DNA of 64,000 nucleotides from Rhabdaerophilum calidifontis (GCF_008641065.1 NZ_VTRS01000005.1:124001-188000); one strand, 5' to 3'; counted from the stretch's first letter, positions 9,152-17,994 are shown. Notes: generated from the sequence alone by a model not told the origin. Numbers and translations: made by a program.

Positions 9152-10594
9152 ATGCAAGCCTATGACAAAGCTGCGCGCAGGGTTTATCGCGGGTTGATCC
9201 GGCCGCTCGCAATCACGTTGTTCCTCGCCGGCCCCGCCGCCGCGCAGGGGCTCGACTGGTTGCGGCGCGGAGAGCCGGCGGCGCGGCCGCCGGCCTCGCG
9301 CGGAGAAATCGCGCTGTCCTTCGCGCCGGTGGTGAAGGCGGCGGCGCCGGCGGTTGTCAATGTCTATGCGTCGAGCCGCAGCCCGCGCGCGCGCAACCCC
9401 TTCGCGGGGGATCCGTTCTTCGAGCGATTCTTCGGCGCCCAGCCGGAGCGGCAGCGGCAATCCGTCGGCTCCGGCGTGATCGTCGCGAAGGACGGCATCG
9501 TCGTGACCAATCATCACGTCATCGAGGGGATGACCGAGATCAAGGTCGCGCTTGCCGACCGGCGCGAATTCGAGGCGGAGATCAAGCTGCGCGACCCCAA
9601 GACCGATCTCGCGGTGCTCCAGATCAAGGCGCGCGAGAGCTTTGCCTTTCTGGAACTCGGCGATTCCGACCGGGTCGAGGTGGGAGATCTCGTGCTCGCC
9701 ATCGGCAACCCGTTCGGCGTCGGGCAGACGGTGACGCAGGGCATTGTCTCGGCGCTGGCGCGCACCCAGGTCGGCATCTCGGATTATCAGTTCTTCATCC
9801 AGACCGATGCCGCGATCAATCCCGGCAATTCCGGCGGCGCGCTCGTCGACATGGCGGGGCGGGTCGTCGGCATCAACACGGCGATCTTCTCGCGCTCGGG
9901 CGGCAGCCACGGCATCGGGTTCGCGATCCCCGCGAACATGGTGCGCTCGGTGGTCGAGAGCGCGCGCCTCGGCGCGGTGGTGCGCCGGCCCTGGTTCGGC
10001 GCCTCGCTTCAGCCGGTGACGGGAGAGCTTGCCGAGACGCTGGCGCTGACGCGGCCGGCGGGGGCGCTGGTGGCGGGCGTGGTGCCCGGAGGTCCGGCGG
10101 AGCAGGCCGGCATCCGGCGCCTCGACGTGATCGTCGCGGTGGACGGGGTGGCGGTGGAGGATCCGGACGCCTTCGGCTTCCGGTTCGCGACGAAGCCGAT
10201 CGGCGGGCAGGCAATCGTGTCGCTGCTGCGCGGCGGCAAGGCGCAGGATGTCACGGTCCGGCTCGCCGCCCCGCCGGAGACGCCGCCGCGCAATGCCGTG
10301 ACGATCGCGGGCGATTCGCCCTTCACCGGCGCGACGGTGTGGAACCTCTCGCCGGCGGTGAAGGAGGAGCTGTCGCTCGCCCAGGCCGAGGGGGGGATCG
10401 TCATCGCCGCGATCGAGGAGGGCTCGCCGGCGGCGCAGGTCGGGTTCCAGAAGGGCGACGTGATCCTGGCCGTCAACGGCCAGCGGATCGACGATACCGC
10501 CGCCATGGCCCGCGCGACGCGGGCGCGGGCCTATGTCTGGCGGGTGACGCTGAACCGCAACGGTCAGACGATCAATTCGGTGCTCGGAGGCTGA
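9152..10594 (+). CDS. DegQ/DegP-type periplasmic serine protease
   Basis: The product is a Do-family (HtrA) protease-chaperone for misfolded envelope proteins. A signal peptide (hydrophobic ITLFLAGPAAA, probable cut after AQ) is followed by a trypsin-like domain with the triad His122 (TNHHVIEG), Asp152 (KTDLAVLQ) and Ser227 (NPGNSGGALVD). Two PDZ domains fill residues about 290-480. The length of 480 residues is normal. The frame is open to 9074, but the ATG at 9152 follows AAGAAGGTGAACC and starts the signal peptide. rarA follows after one base. Which of DegP, DegQ or DegS-like names fits cannot be settled; two PDZ domains argue against DegS. Confidence 0.95.
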   Translation: MQAYDKAARRVYRGLIRPLAITLFLAGPAAAQGLDWLRRGEPAARPPASRGEIALSFAPVVKAAAPAVVNVYASSRSPRARNPFAGDPFFERFFGAQPERQRQSVGSGVIVAKDGIVVTNHHVIEGMTEIKVALADRREFEAEIKLRDPKTDLAVLQIKARESFAFLELGDSDRVEVGDLVLAIGNPFGVGQTVTQGIVSALARTQVGISDYQFFIQTDAAINPGNSGGALVDMAGRVVGINTAIFSRSGGSHGIGFAIPANMVRSVVESARLGAVVRRPWFGASLQPVTGELAETLALTRPAGALVAGVVPGGPAEQAGIRRLDVIVAVDGVAVEDPDAFGFRFATKPIGGQAIVSLLRGGKAQDVTVRLAAPPETPPRNAVTIAGDSPFTGATVWNLSPAVKEELSLAQAEGGIVIAAIEEGSPAAQVGFQKGDVILAVNGQRIDDTAAMARATRARAYVWRVTLNRNGQTINSVLGG

Positions 10595-10595
10595 G

Positions 10596-11888
10596 ATGAC
10601 CGCCGGAGCCGGGGAGCCGCCCCGCCCGCTGGCGGACAGGATGCGGCCGGAAGTGCTGGCCGATCTCGTCGGGCAGGAGCATCTCACCGGCGAGGATGGC
10701 GCCCTGCGCCGGCTTTTGCGCTCCGGCTCCATCGGCTCGCTGATCCTCTGGGGGCCGCCCGGCACCGGCAAGACCACGGTGGCGCGGCTGCTGGCGCACG
10801 AGACCGACCTCGCCTTCGAGCAGGTCTCGGCGATCTTCTCCGGCGTCGCGGATCTCAAGAAGGTGTTCGAGGGCGCGCGGCTGCGCCGCCGGATGGGGCA
10901 GGGGACGCTGCTTTTCGTCGACGAGATCCATCGGTTCAACCGCGCGCAGCAGGACAGTTTCCTGCCGGTGATGGAGGATGGCACGATCACGCTTGTCGGG
11001 GCGACGACCGAGAACCCGTCCTTCGCGCTCAATGCCGCGCTGCTGTCCCGCGCGCGGGTTCTGACCTTCAGGCCGCTCGACGCGGCGGCGATCCTCGCCC
11101 TGCTCGACCGCGCCGAGGCGCGGACCGGCGCGCGCCTGCCGTTGAGCGAGGCGGCGCGGCTCGCGCTTGCGCGGATGGCGGATGGCGACGGCCGGGCGGC
11201 GCTGACCCTCGCCGAGGAAATCTGGCGCGCGGCCGCGCCGGGCGAAGTGCTGGATGAGGCCGGGCTCGGCGCCGTGGTCCAGCGCCGGGCGCCGATCTAC
11301 GACAAGAGCGAGGACGGGCATTACAACCTGATCTCGGCGCTGCACAAATCCGTGCGCGGCTCCGATCCAGACGCCGCGCTCTATTATTTCTGCCGCATGT
11401 GCGATGCCGGCGAGGATCCGCGCTTCCTCGCGCGCCGGCTGGTGCGGATGGCGGTGGAGGATATCGGGCTCGCCGATCCACAGGCGCTGGTTCATGCCCG
11501 CGCGGCCGCGGAAGCCTATGAGCAGCTCGGCTCGCCCGAGGGGGAACTCGCGCTCGCCAATGCGGTGCTCTATCTCGCGACCGCGCCGAAATCGAACGCC
11601 GCCTACACCGCCTTCAAGGCAGCGATGCGGGTTGCGAAGGAGGCCGGCTCGCTCGCGCCGCCGAAGACCATCCTCAACGCGCCGACGAAATTCATGAAGG
11701 CGGAAGGTTATGGCGCGGGCTACGATTACGATCACGATGCGCCGCATGCCTTTTCGGGGCAGGATTACTGGCCCGAGGCGCTGGGCCGGCAGCATTTCTA
11801 CGCTCCGCCGGAGCGCGGCTTCGAGCGCGAGATCGTCAAGCGGCTGGAATTCTGGGCGAAGCTCCGGCGCGAGCGCCGGGGCGGGTGA
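10596..11888 (+). CDS. rarA: Replication-associated recombination protein A (AAA+ ATPase)
   Basis: RarA (MgsA) is a clamp-loader-like AAA+ ATPase acting at stalled replication forks. The 430-residue product shows Walker A GPPGTGKTT, Walker B LLFVDEIHRFN, sensor 1 LVGATTENPSF and the arginine-finger stretch LLSRARVLTF, followed by the C-terminal tetramerisation domain with RLVRMAVEDIGLADPQAL and FMKAEGYGAGY-YDHD. It begins one base after the protease stop (TGA-g-ATG), so the two are probably co-translated, an arrangement seen in other alphaproteobacteria. Confidence 0.96.
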   Translation: MTAGAGEPPRPLADRMRPEVLADLVGQEHLTGEDGALRRLLRSGSIGSLILWGPPGTGKTTVARLLAHETDLAFEQVSAIFSGVADLKKVFEGARLRRRMGQGTLLFVDEIHRFNRAQQDSFLPVMEDGTITLVGATTENPSFALNAALLSRARVLTFRPLDAAAILALLDRAEARTGARLPLSEAARLALARMADGDGRAALTLAEEIWRAAAPGEVLDEAGLGAVVQRRAPIYDKSEDGHYNLISALHKSVRGSDPDAALYYFCRMCDAGEDPRFLARRLVRMAVEDIGLADPQALVHARAAAEAYEQLGSPEGELALANAVLYLATAPKSNAAYTAFKAAMRVAKEAGSLAPPKTILNAPTKFMKAEGYGAGYDYDHDAPHAFSGQDYWPEALGRQHFYAPPERGFEREIVKRLEFWAKLRRERRGG

Positions 11889-11999
11889 GGCAGCCATGCC
11901 CCGGCCGGCGATGCGGGATTCGAGGCTGGCTCCTCGGCGCTGCCCGTCCGGTGCCGGGGGGCGCTTGCGCCCGGCGCGGGCTTCCGCCACAAGAACCGG

Positions 12000-12386
12000 A
12001 TGACCATGGCACTTTATGTCTTTCTCGGCGGCGGGCTCGGCTCGCTCGCGCGCTGGCTGGTGGGGCTGGGGGCGATCCGCCTCCTCGGCGCCGGCTTTCC
12101 CTATGGCACGCTGGCGGTGAACATCCTCGGCTCCTTCGTGATCGGGGTTCTGGCGCGCGTGCTGCCGGCGGCGGCGGCGGGTGGGCAGGAGGCCCGGCTG
12201 CTGCTGATGACCGGCTTTCTCGGCGGGTTCACCACCTTCTCGGCCTTCGCGCTCGATACGGCGGGCCTCGTCGGCGAGGGCGAGGGCGGCTGGGCACTCG
12301 TCTATGTGCTTGCTTCGGTGTTGCTCTCCTTTGCGGCGGTCGCGGCCGGTCTCGCGGTCGGCGCGGCCCTGCGGGGGGCGTCATGA
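12000..12386 (+). CDS. fluC: Fluoride ion channel FluC (CrcB)
   Basis: FluC is a small dual-topology membrane channel that exports fluoride. The 128-residue product has four hydrophobic segments and the family motifs GGGLGSLARW, GTLAVNILGSFVIG (with the conserved Asn) and GFLGGFTTFSAF (with the channel Phe and Thr/Ser residues). ATG codons at 12000 and 12006 are both possible. The 111 bases upstream contain a GC-rich hairpin region but no convincing fluoride riboswitch. Its stop overlaps the rluC start (ATGA). Confidence 0.94.
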   Translation: MTMALYVFLGGGLGSLARWLVGLGAIRLLGAGFPYGTLAVNILGSFVIGVLARVLPAAAAGGQEARLLLMTGFLGGFTTFSAFALDTAGLVGEGEGGWALVYVLASVLLSFAAVAAGLAVGAALRGAS

Positions 12387-13519
12387 GCGGTGGAGGCACG
12401 CGCGGGAGCGGGGTTACGACGCGGTCGGTCGCGGCAGACGAGGCCGGGATGCGGCTCGACCGCTGGTTCAAGACGCATTTTCCCGATCTCGCCTTCGGCC
12501 ATCTCCAGAAGCTGCTGCGCACGGGGCAGGTGCGGATCGATGGCGGGCGCGCCAAGGCCGAAACCCGCATCGAGCCGGGGCAGACAATCCGCATTCCGCC
12601 GCTCGCGCGCGGCGGCGAAAAAGCCGAATCGGCGGAATCGCCTGGCGGCGCCGGTCCGGAGGATGGAGCCGGGGCGGGTGAGCGGGTCTCCGGGCGGGCG
12701 ATCAAGGGCGCAGCAGGCACCGCAAGCCGGCCGGGGCGTCCGGTTTCCGTCCGGCCCTCCAGGGCGGGCGACGACGCGACCTTCCTCAAATCCATCACCC
12801 TCTATGAGGACAGGGATCTCATGATCCTCAACAAGCCGTTCGGCCTTGCCGTCCAGGGCGGCTCGGGCATGACGCGCCATCTCGACGGCATGCTTGAGGC
12901 GCTCCGCGATGCCGAGGGCGTGAAGCCGCGCCTTGTCCATCGCCTCGACAAGGATACGGCCGGCTGCCTGATCGTTGCGAAATCGCGACTTGCGGCGGCG
13001 ACACTGGCGAAAACCTTCCGCAGCCGCGCGGCGCGCAAGATCTACTGGGCACTGGTCGTCGGGGTGCCGAAGGTCAAGCAGGGCCGCGTCTCGACCTGGC
13101 TTGCCAAGGGCACCGACCAGCACGGCGACCAGAAGATGAAGGTCGCAAAACACGGCGATGACGGCGCCGATCACGCGCTGACCTATTACGCCGTCGTCGA
13201 GAGCGCGGCGAAGAAGCTCTCCTGGGTATCCTTGAAGCCGGTGACGGGGCGGACGCACCAGCTTCGCGTGCACACCGCCGAGATCGGCCATCCGATCGTC
13301 GGCGATCCGAAATATTTCGACAAGGAGAACTGGCAATTGCCGGGCGGCATCCAGAACCGCCTGCATCTGATGGCGCGGCGGATCGTCATCCCGCATCCGC
13401 GCACCGGCGCGCCGCTCGATGTCTCGGCGCCGCTGCCGCCGCACATGCTCCAGAGCTTCAACCTGCTCGGATTCGATACCAGCCGCTACGATCCGATCGA
13501 GGAGGCGCCCGAGCGCTGA
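12383..13519 (+). CDS. rluC: 23S rRNA pseudouridine synthase, RluC type
   Basis: RluC converts specific uridines of 23S rRNA to pseudouridine. An N-terminal S4 RNA-binding domain (RLDRWFKTHFPDL through QVRIDGGRAKAETRI) precedes the catalytic domain with VHRLDKDTAGCLIVAKS, in which the Asp is the nucleophile, and GRTHQLRVH. Between them is a low-complexity linker rich in Gly, Ala and Pro (about residues 75-125), an insertion relative to the E. coli enzyme. The start overlaps the fluC stop (ATGA). 378 residues. RluD-type specificity cannot be excluded by eye, but the S4 and catalytic features fit RluC. Confidence 0.9.
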   Translation: MSGGGTRGSGVTTRSVAADEAGMRLDRWFKTHFPDLAFGHLQKLLRTGQVRIDGGRAKAETRIEPGQTIRIPPLARGGEKAESAESPGGAGPEDGAGAGERVSGRAIKGAAGTASRPGRPVSVRPSRAGDDATFLKSITLYEDRDLMILNKPFGLAVQGGSGMTRHLDGMLEALRDAEGVKPRLVHRLDKDTAGCLIVAKSRLAAATLAKTFRSRAARKIYWALVVGVPKVKQGRVSTWLAKGTDQHGDQKMKVAKHGDDGADHALTYYAVVESAAKKLSWVSLKPVTGRTHQLRVHTAEIGHPIVGDPKYFDKENWQLPGGIQNRLHLMARRIVIPHPRTGAPLDVSAPLPPHMLQSFNLLGFDTSRYDPIEEAPER

Positions 13520-13617
13520 TCGGCGTTAAGATGACGAAAAGTTCAGGTTGCCGTCATGGTCCGGCGCAGGTGGGAATCGTAAAATGAACGTGAATCATTT
13601 CCTCTCCGGAGGTGTCC

Positions 13618-13704
13618 ATGTTCGCGCCCATCCTCTCCATGGCCCGATCCCTGGCGATCGGTTCCGGCATCCTGATCTTCGCGATCGGGCTGATCGTCGC
13701 GTAA
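13618..13704 (+). CDS. Possible 28-residue single-span membrane protein
   Basis: A 29-codon frame (28 residues plus stop) begins MFAPILSMARSLAIG and ends LIFAIGLIVA, giving one amphipathic start and one hydrophobic helix. A strong ribosome binding site, CCGGAGGTGTCC, lies directly before the ATG. It stands alone in the 226-base gap between rluC and the HAD phosphatase gene. I know no family for it. The combination of site and composition makes it a credible small protein, but short chance frames are common in GC-rich DNA. Confidence 0.45.
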   Translation: MFAPILSMARSLAIGSGILIFAIGLIVA

Positions 13705-13745
13705 ATCCGCTTCGCGGGCGGCGCGCGCCGTGCTAGGGCGCGCCC

Positions 13746-14405
13746 GTGTCCCGCCTGTTCCTGTTCGATCTCGACGGCACGCTCGTCAATTCGGAAGCGA
13801 TGATCCTCGCCGCGCAGGGCGCGGCCTTCGCTGCTCTCGGCCTGCCGGCGCCGGATCGGACGCGCGCGCTGTCGATCGTGGGGCTGTCGTTGCATGAGGC
13901 CTTCACGGTGCTCGTCGGGCCGGATGGCCCGGTCGCAGCGCTGGTCGAGGCCTATCGCGTCGCCTTTGCCCGGCTGCGGCAGGAGCGGCGCATCCCCGAG
14001 CCGCTCTATCCCGGCATCGCGACGCTGATCGCCGGGCTCGCGGCGCGGCCTGATGCCGTGCTCGGCATCGCCACCGGAAAGTCCCGCCGCGGGGTGGGGG
14101 CCATCCTTGAGCGGGAAGGGTGGACGACGGTCTTCCGGACGGTTCAGACCGCCGATGACGCCCCGTCCAAGCCGGATCCGGCGATGATCCGTCGCGCCTG
14201 TTCCGAAACCGGCCTGCCGCCGGACCGGACCTGGATGATCGGCGATTCCTCCTACGATATGGCCATGGCGCGCGCGGCCGGTGCGCGGGCCATCGGCGTC
14301 GCCTGGGGGTTCCAGCCGGTCGAGGCGCTGCGCGCGGCCGGGGCGGAGGTGATCGCCGCCGATGTCGCGGCGCTCGCGACGCTGCTTGCGGCGGAGCACG
14401 GGTGA
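13746..14405 (+). CDS. HAD-superfamily phosphatase (phosphoglycolate phosphatase-like)
   Basis: The 219-residue product is a HAD subfamily IA hydrolase. Motif I FLFDLDGTLVNSE, motif II in IATGKS, motif III Lys in APSKPDP and motif IV MIGDSSYDMAMA are all present, with an alpha-helical cap between residues about 17 and 85. The true substrate is unknown; Gph/PGP-like enzymes are nearest in look. Start is a GTG at 13746, with SRLFLFDLDGTL immediately behind, so no upstream start is needed. It lies between rluC and the ATP12-like gene, a gene order seen in other alphaproteobacteria. Confidence 0.9.
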   Translation: MSRLFLFDLDGTLVNSEAMILAAQGAAFAALGLPAPDRTRALSIVGLSLHEAFTVLVGPDGPVAALVEAYRVAFARLRQERRIPEPLYPGIATLIAGLAARPDAVLGIATGKSRRGVGAILEREGWTTVFRTVQTADDAPSKPDPAMIRRACSETGLPPDRTWMIGDSSYDMAMARAAGARAIGVAWGFQPVEALRAAGAEVIAADVAALATLLAAEHG

Positions 14406-14436
14406 CAGACGGCGCCGGAGGCTCTATCTCCACGCC

Positions 14437-15237
14437 ATGCGCGACGATCTCATCGCCGATTGGTTCCATGATGGTGGCGACCCCGCCCGGCATGACCCCG
14501 TGCGGGCGGCGCAGGCGGCGCTGAAGCCGCGCCTGCCGAAGCGCTTCTATGCCGAGGTGATGGTGGCGGTGCTGGAGGGGCGGCACGCGGTGATGCTCGA
14601 CGGCAGGCCGGCCCGCACGAAGGCGCGCGCCCTGCTCGCCGGCGAAAACGCGGCCGTGGCGGCGCTGGTCGCGGCCGAATGGGCGGCGCAGGGCGCGGTG
14701 ATCGACCCCGCGACCATGCCGGCGACGCGCATCCTCCATGCGGCGATCGACCATGTCGAAACGGCGCGGGCGGCCGTGGCGGAGGAGATCCTCGCCTATG
14801 CCGGCACGGATCTCGTCTGCTATCGCGCCGGTGATCCCGAGCGGCTGGTGGCGATGCAGGCCCGGCACTGGGACCCCGTGCTCGACCATGCCCGCGCCAC
14901 CTATGGCGCGCGTTTCGCCTTGGCCGAGGGGGTCTGCCATGTCGCGCAGGACCTGGCGAGCCTGGCGGCGATCCGGCCCGGAATCGCGAGCCGAGCCGGT
15001 TCGGCCGCGCGGCTTGCGGCACTTCATGTTCTCACCACGATTTCAGGCTCGGCTCTGATCGCGCTTGCGGTCGCGGACCGGGCGCTAGACGCGGAGGCGG
15101 GATTCGATGCCGGCGAGGTCGATGCGGATTTCGAGATGGCCGTCTGGGGCAGCGATGCCGAGGCCGAGGCGCGGCGGCGGAATCGCCGCGCGGATTTCCT
15201 GGCCGCGGCGGCGATCCTGCGCGCGCTCGAGGGTTAG
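14437..15237 (+). CDS. ATP12-family F1-ATPase assembly chaperone
   Basis: ATP12 proteins bind the alpha subunit during assembly of F1 in mitochondria and are kept in alphaproteobacteria. The 266-residue product has KRFYAEVMVAVLEGRHAVMLDGRPARTKAR near the N-terminus, AAEWAAQGAVIDPATMPATR, TDLVCYRAGDPERLVAMQARHWDP and the C-terminal WGSDAEAEARRRNR, all characteristic. The frame is open to 14362, overlapping the HAD gene; the ATG at 14437 gives the usual MRDDL-type start, although the nearest GGAGG is rather far (about 15 bases). Confidence 0.92.
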   Translation: MRDDLIADWFHDGGDPARHDPVRAAQAALKPRLPKRFYAEVMVAVLEGRHAVMLDGRPARTKARALLAGENAAVAALVAAEWAAQGAVIDPATMPATRILHAAIDHVETARAAVAEEILAYAGTDLVCYRAGDPERLVAMQARHWDPVLDHARATYGARFALAEGVCHVAQDLASLAAIRPGIASRAGSAARLAALHVLTTISGSALIALAVADRALDAEAGFDAGEVDADFEMAVWGSDAEAEARRRNRRADFLAAAAILRALEG

Positions 15238-15751
15238 CGGCGCCCGCGCATCGCTGGCGCTGCTGGCCATGCTTCTCGCGACGCCCGCATCCGCGCAGGA
15301 GGCGCCGGATTGCAAGGGGCTGGTGGCGCGCTTCGAGGCGCTGATCGACCTCTATTACGCCGAGGGGGTGAAGGCGGTCGAGACCGAGGATCCCGGCCCG
15401 GCGATGGATCGCGCCCGGAAGGCCGCGATCGCCGGCCAGGCCGAGGCGACGATCCGCATGGTGGGGATCGGCATCGTGCTGCGCGGCCGCCCGGCTGCCT
15501 TCACGATCGATATGGTGCGGCAGGTCTGCACCTATGCCGACCGCAACGGCCACCCGCTGCATATCGTCTCCTGCGCCTATTTCAACGCCCTGAACCCGCT
15601 CGGCGACAAGACCGGCAAGCGCCGGCTCGTCGAGATCGAGATCGAGCGCTATGCGCTCCGGCGTGGCGCGGTGCCGATGGGCGCGTCCGGCGCGCCGGAA
15701 CGCTTCGATGCCGATATCGCGCTGCTGAAGGCCTGCCTGCCGCGCGCGTGA
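15155..15751 (+). CDS. Uncharacterised exported protein
   Basis: I do not recognise a family. The body from about 15300 encodes roughly 150 residues with a typical exported start: hydrophobic ASLALLAMLLATPASA followed by Q-E-A-P. Two cysteines, in DCKG near the mature N-terminus and in MVRQVCTYAD, plus VSCAYFN and LKACLPRA, suggest disulfides in the periplasm. The start is unclear. ATG 15155 (used here) overlaps the preceding gene by about 80 bases and gives a long basic n-region; ATG 15107 is also open, and ATG 15269 would leave too short a signal. The coding body is likely real because codon use and the signal peptide agree. Confidence 0.6.
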   Translation: MPRPRRGGGIAARISWPRRRSCARSRVSGARASLALLAMLLATPASAQEAPDCKGLVARFEALIDLYYAEGVKAVETEDPGPAMDRARKAAIAGQAEATIRMVGIGIVLRGRPAAFTIDMVRQVCTYADRNGHPLHIVSCAYFNALNPLGDKTGKRRLVEIEIERYALRRGAVPMGASGAPERFDADIALLKACLPRA

Positions 15752-15784
15752 TCCCAAGCCCCGAATCGGGCCCCGACTTGTGCC

Positions 15785-15798
15785 CTGATTTGGCGCAA
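15785..15798 (+). promoter_or_regulatory. Weak FNR/FixK-like box upstream of the stress protein
   Basis: CTGAT-TTGG-CGCAA resembles the FNR/FixK operator TTGAT-N4-ATCAA at seven of ten positions. It lies 57 bases before the start of a universal stress protein, a gene class often under oxygen control in this group. The match is weak and could be chance. Confidence 0.2.
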
Positions 15799-15854
15799 TG
15801 CCGCCGGCGCGGCATCATGCGAGCCTTGATCATCCGAGAGTTCAGGAGAATGTC

Positions 15855-16706
15855 ATGTCCGAGCCGATCCACCGCCTGACCGATATCGCCTGCCTTGTCC
15901 GCGTGGCTGAAACGACGCCGATGGCCGCAATCCGGCAGACGATCGCGCTGGCAGCGGCGGCGCGCGCCATCGCGCATGTGACCCTCGGCGTGCAGACCTT
16001 CACGCCGCCCTATACGCCGTTCTGGACCGGAATCGCCGACACGATCGCCGCCGATGTCAACCAGAAGGCCGCGGCGATCGCCGAGGATCTCGCGGAGGAA
16101 ATCCGCAAGCAGGCGGCGGGCGCGGGTGTCGAGGCCGATGTCGATATCGTGCGTGGCGCCTTTGCCGGCGTCGCGGAACATGCCGCGCGGGCGGCGCGCG
16201 CCGCCGATCTCGTGGTGGTCGATCAGCCGCATGGCGCGCTCGACACCAGCGAGGTCCTGTTCGAGGAGGCGCTGTTCCGCTCCGGCCGGCCGGTGCTGGT
16301 GGCGGCGCCGGATGTCGCGCCGGTGACGGCGCCGACGCGGATCGTGGTGGCCTGGGACGGGTCCTGCCACGCGGCCCGCGCCACCGCCGACGCGCTCTTC
16401 GCCTTCCCCTCGATCCGCGAGGTCGATCTCGTGACGGTGAGCGGCGAGAAATCGCTGGCCAACATCCTGCCACCGGCGGCGTTCGGCGCGCATCTCGGCC
16501 GCAAGGGGCTCGCGGTGACCGTCAGCGATGTCGCGCGGCGCGATCTCTCGGTGGCGGCGGCGCTCGACCATTACGCCCGCAATTCCGGCGCGCATCTCCT
16601 CGTCATGGGCGGGTTCGGCCATACGCGGCTGATGGAATTCCTGCTCGGCGGCGTCACGGTCGAACTGACCGGCTCGGCACGCCTGCCGCTGCTGATGTCC
16701 TATTGA
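15855..16706 (+). CDS. Universal stress protein (tandem UspA domains)
   Basis: The 283-residue product is about twice one Usp domain and appears to be two domains in tandem, the first degenerate. The second has TRIVVAWDGSCHAARATADAL and the nucleotide-binding stretch MGGFGHTRLMEFLLGG-VTVEL near the C-terminus, which matches G-x2-G-x9-G-(S/T) in a variant form. Such proteins are cytoplasmic and help survival under starvation or oxygen limitation. ATG 15855 follows CAGGAGAATGTC; an upstream in-frame ATG at 15798 is less likely. It is convergent with the dipeptidase gene. Confidence 0.9.
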   Translation: MSEPIHRLTDIACLVRVAETTPMAAIRQTIALAAAARAIAHVTLGVQTFTPPYTPFWTGIADTIAADVNQKAAAIAEDLAEEIRKQAAGAGVEADVDIVRGAFAGVAEHAARAARAADLVVVDQPHGALDTSEVLFEEALFRSGRPVLVAAPDVAPVTAPTRIVVAWDGSCHAARATADALFAFPSIREVDLVTVSGEKSLANILPPAAFGAHLGRKGLAVTVSDVARRDLSVAAALDHYARNSGAHLLVMGGFGHTRLMEFLLGGVTVELTGSARLPLLMSY

Positions 16707-16722
16707 CGGGCGCGCGGGAAGA

Positions 16723-17844
16723 TCAGGGGATCGTCCGGTAGACCTGTCGCCAGACGCGCGTGAAATTCCGTCCCGCGAGTTTCTCGAGCGCGTCGGCGCT
16801 CCAGCCCCGGCGCAGCAAGGCGTCGAACAGGGCAGGGAAGCAGGTGACATCCTCGAGTCCCGGCGGCTGCGGGCCGCCGTAGAAATCCGAGCCGATGCCG
16901 AGCGCATCCTCGCCGGCAATGTCGCGCATATGGTCGAGATGCCGGCAGAGAAGCGCGATCCCGTCCTCGGCGAAATGCGCGAAGGCGGCGCGCTTGGCCT
17001 CCTGGTATTCGGATTTCGAGACCCCGTCGCGCATCTTGCCGAGCCCGTCCATCACCGGCTTCAGCCGATCGTAGACTCGCTGCTGGAGGAAGGCGGGCAC
17101 GAAGGTCGCCATCACCAGGCCGCCCCCCTCGGCGACGCGGCGGATCACATCGTCGGGCGCGTTGCGCGGATGGTCGCAGAGGGCGCGGGCATTGGCATGG
17201 CTGATCACCACCGGGCCTTTCGCGACATCCATCACCGCGTGCTGCGCCGCCGCCGAGGCATGGGCGAGATCGATGACGAGGCCGAGCCGCTCCATCTCGG
17301 CGACGATCTCGACGCCGAAATCCGAAAGCGGTGCCGGGCCGGGATGATCGGTCGCGCTGTCGATGAAGGGTAACGTCTCGTTGTGGCAGAGCGTGACCAG
17401 CCGGATGCCCATGGCATGGAACAGCCGCAGATGCCCGACATGATCGATGCCGACCAGCCCCTCGACGGCCTTGAACAGCCCGATCCGCCCCGCCGCGCGG
17501 GCGCGGTCGATATCGTCCGGCGCAAGCACCGGCAGGAAGCTCTCGGGGTAGCGCTGCTCGAGCTGGAGCATCACGTCGATGATTTCGAGCCGCCGGCGCA
17601 ACGGGTGCTCGATCGTGGTCGGGATGAAGGCGGTGAAGATCTGCGTGCCGACGAGGCCGGCGCGCAGGCGGGGAATGTCGGTGTCGGTCTCGGGGTGGCG
17701 GCGCGCGGCATCCCAGCGGGTAACATCGCCCCTGGCGTCCGGATCCTGGTGGATGACATAGGGCAGGTCGTTATGGCCGTCGATCAGCGGTGCGCGCGCC
17801 AGGATCGCGGATGCCTCCGGAAACAGGTTGGCCTGATCCATCAT
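16723..17844 (-). CDS. M19 family membrane dipeptidase-like zinc hydrolase
   Basis: The product belongs to the renal dipeptidase family, dinuclear zinc enzymes that cleave dipeptides or related amides. Zinc ligands are visible: H-x-D in PLIDGHNDLPYV, the bridging Glu in FKAVEGL, and His in IDLAHASAAAQ and VVISHANARALCDHPRN; LGIGSDFYGG carries the late Asp. The 373-residue length fits. The frame is open to 18072, but the residues before the MMDQ start show no family resemblance, and CGGAG precedes ATG 17844. No signal peptide is seen, so it is probably cytoplasmic. Confidence 0.9.
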   Translation of the reverse strand: MMDQANLFPEASAILARAPLIDGHNDLPYVIHQDPDARGDVTRWDAARRHPETDTDIPRLRAGLVGTQIFTAFIPTTIEHPLRRRLEIIDVMLQLEQRYPESFLPVLAPDDIDRARAAGRIGLFKAVEGLVGIDHVGHLRLFHAMGIRLVTLCHNETLPFIDSATDHPGPAPLSDFGVEIVAEMERLGLVIDLAHASAAAQHAVMDVAKGPVVISHANARALCDHPRNAPDDVIRRVAEGGGLVMATFVPAFLQQRVYDRLKPVMDGLGKMRDGVSKSEYQEAKRAAFAHFAEDGIALLCRHLDHMRDIAGEDALGIGSDFYGGPQPPGLEDVTCFPALFDALLRRGWSADALEKLAGRNFTRVWRQVYRTIP

Positions 17845-17976
17845 TCCCGAACACTCCGCGATTTGACCATGGAATTGCCGCCTGGAGCCGCTGATCTGGC
17901 CGCGATGACACTGAAATGCGCGTGTTCCGCGCAAGCGCCCGTTAACGGCCTTTGCTTGCGATGCCTTCACCGCATC

Positions 17977-17994
17977 CTGTGCTTCATCGCACAG
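17977..17994. promoter_or_regulatory. Palindrome in the divergent gap 17845-18157
   Basis: CTGTGC and GCACAG flank a six-base spacer in the 313-base region between the divergent dipeptidase gene and the uncharacterised gene at 18158. This could be an operator for one or both genes. Nothing else stands out in the gap; no additional gene is supported. Confidence 0.3.

Noticed and set aside
11889-11999. Possible fluoride riboswitch before fluC
   Set aside because: GGCGATG near 11907 and CTTCCGCC near 11981 recall parts of the crcB motif, but the elements are not in the required order or spacing, and the downstream UGAUG helix is lacking. A covariance-model search would settle it.
13584-13736. 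Frame starting MNVNHFLSGG upstream of the HAD gene
   Set aside because: It overlaps the better supported 28-residue frame, lacks a ribosome binding site and its translation is low in complexity at the end.
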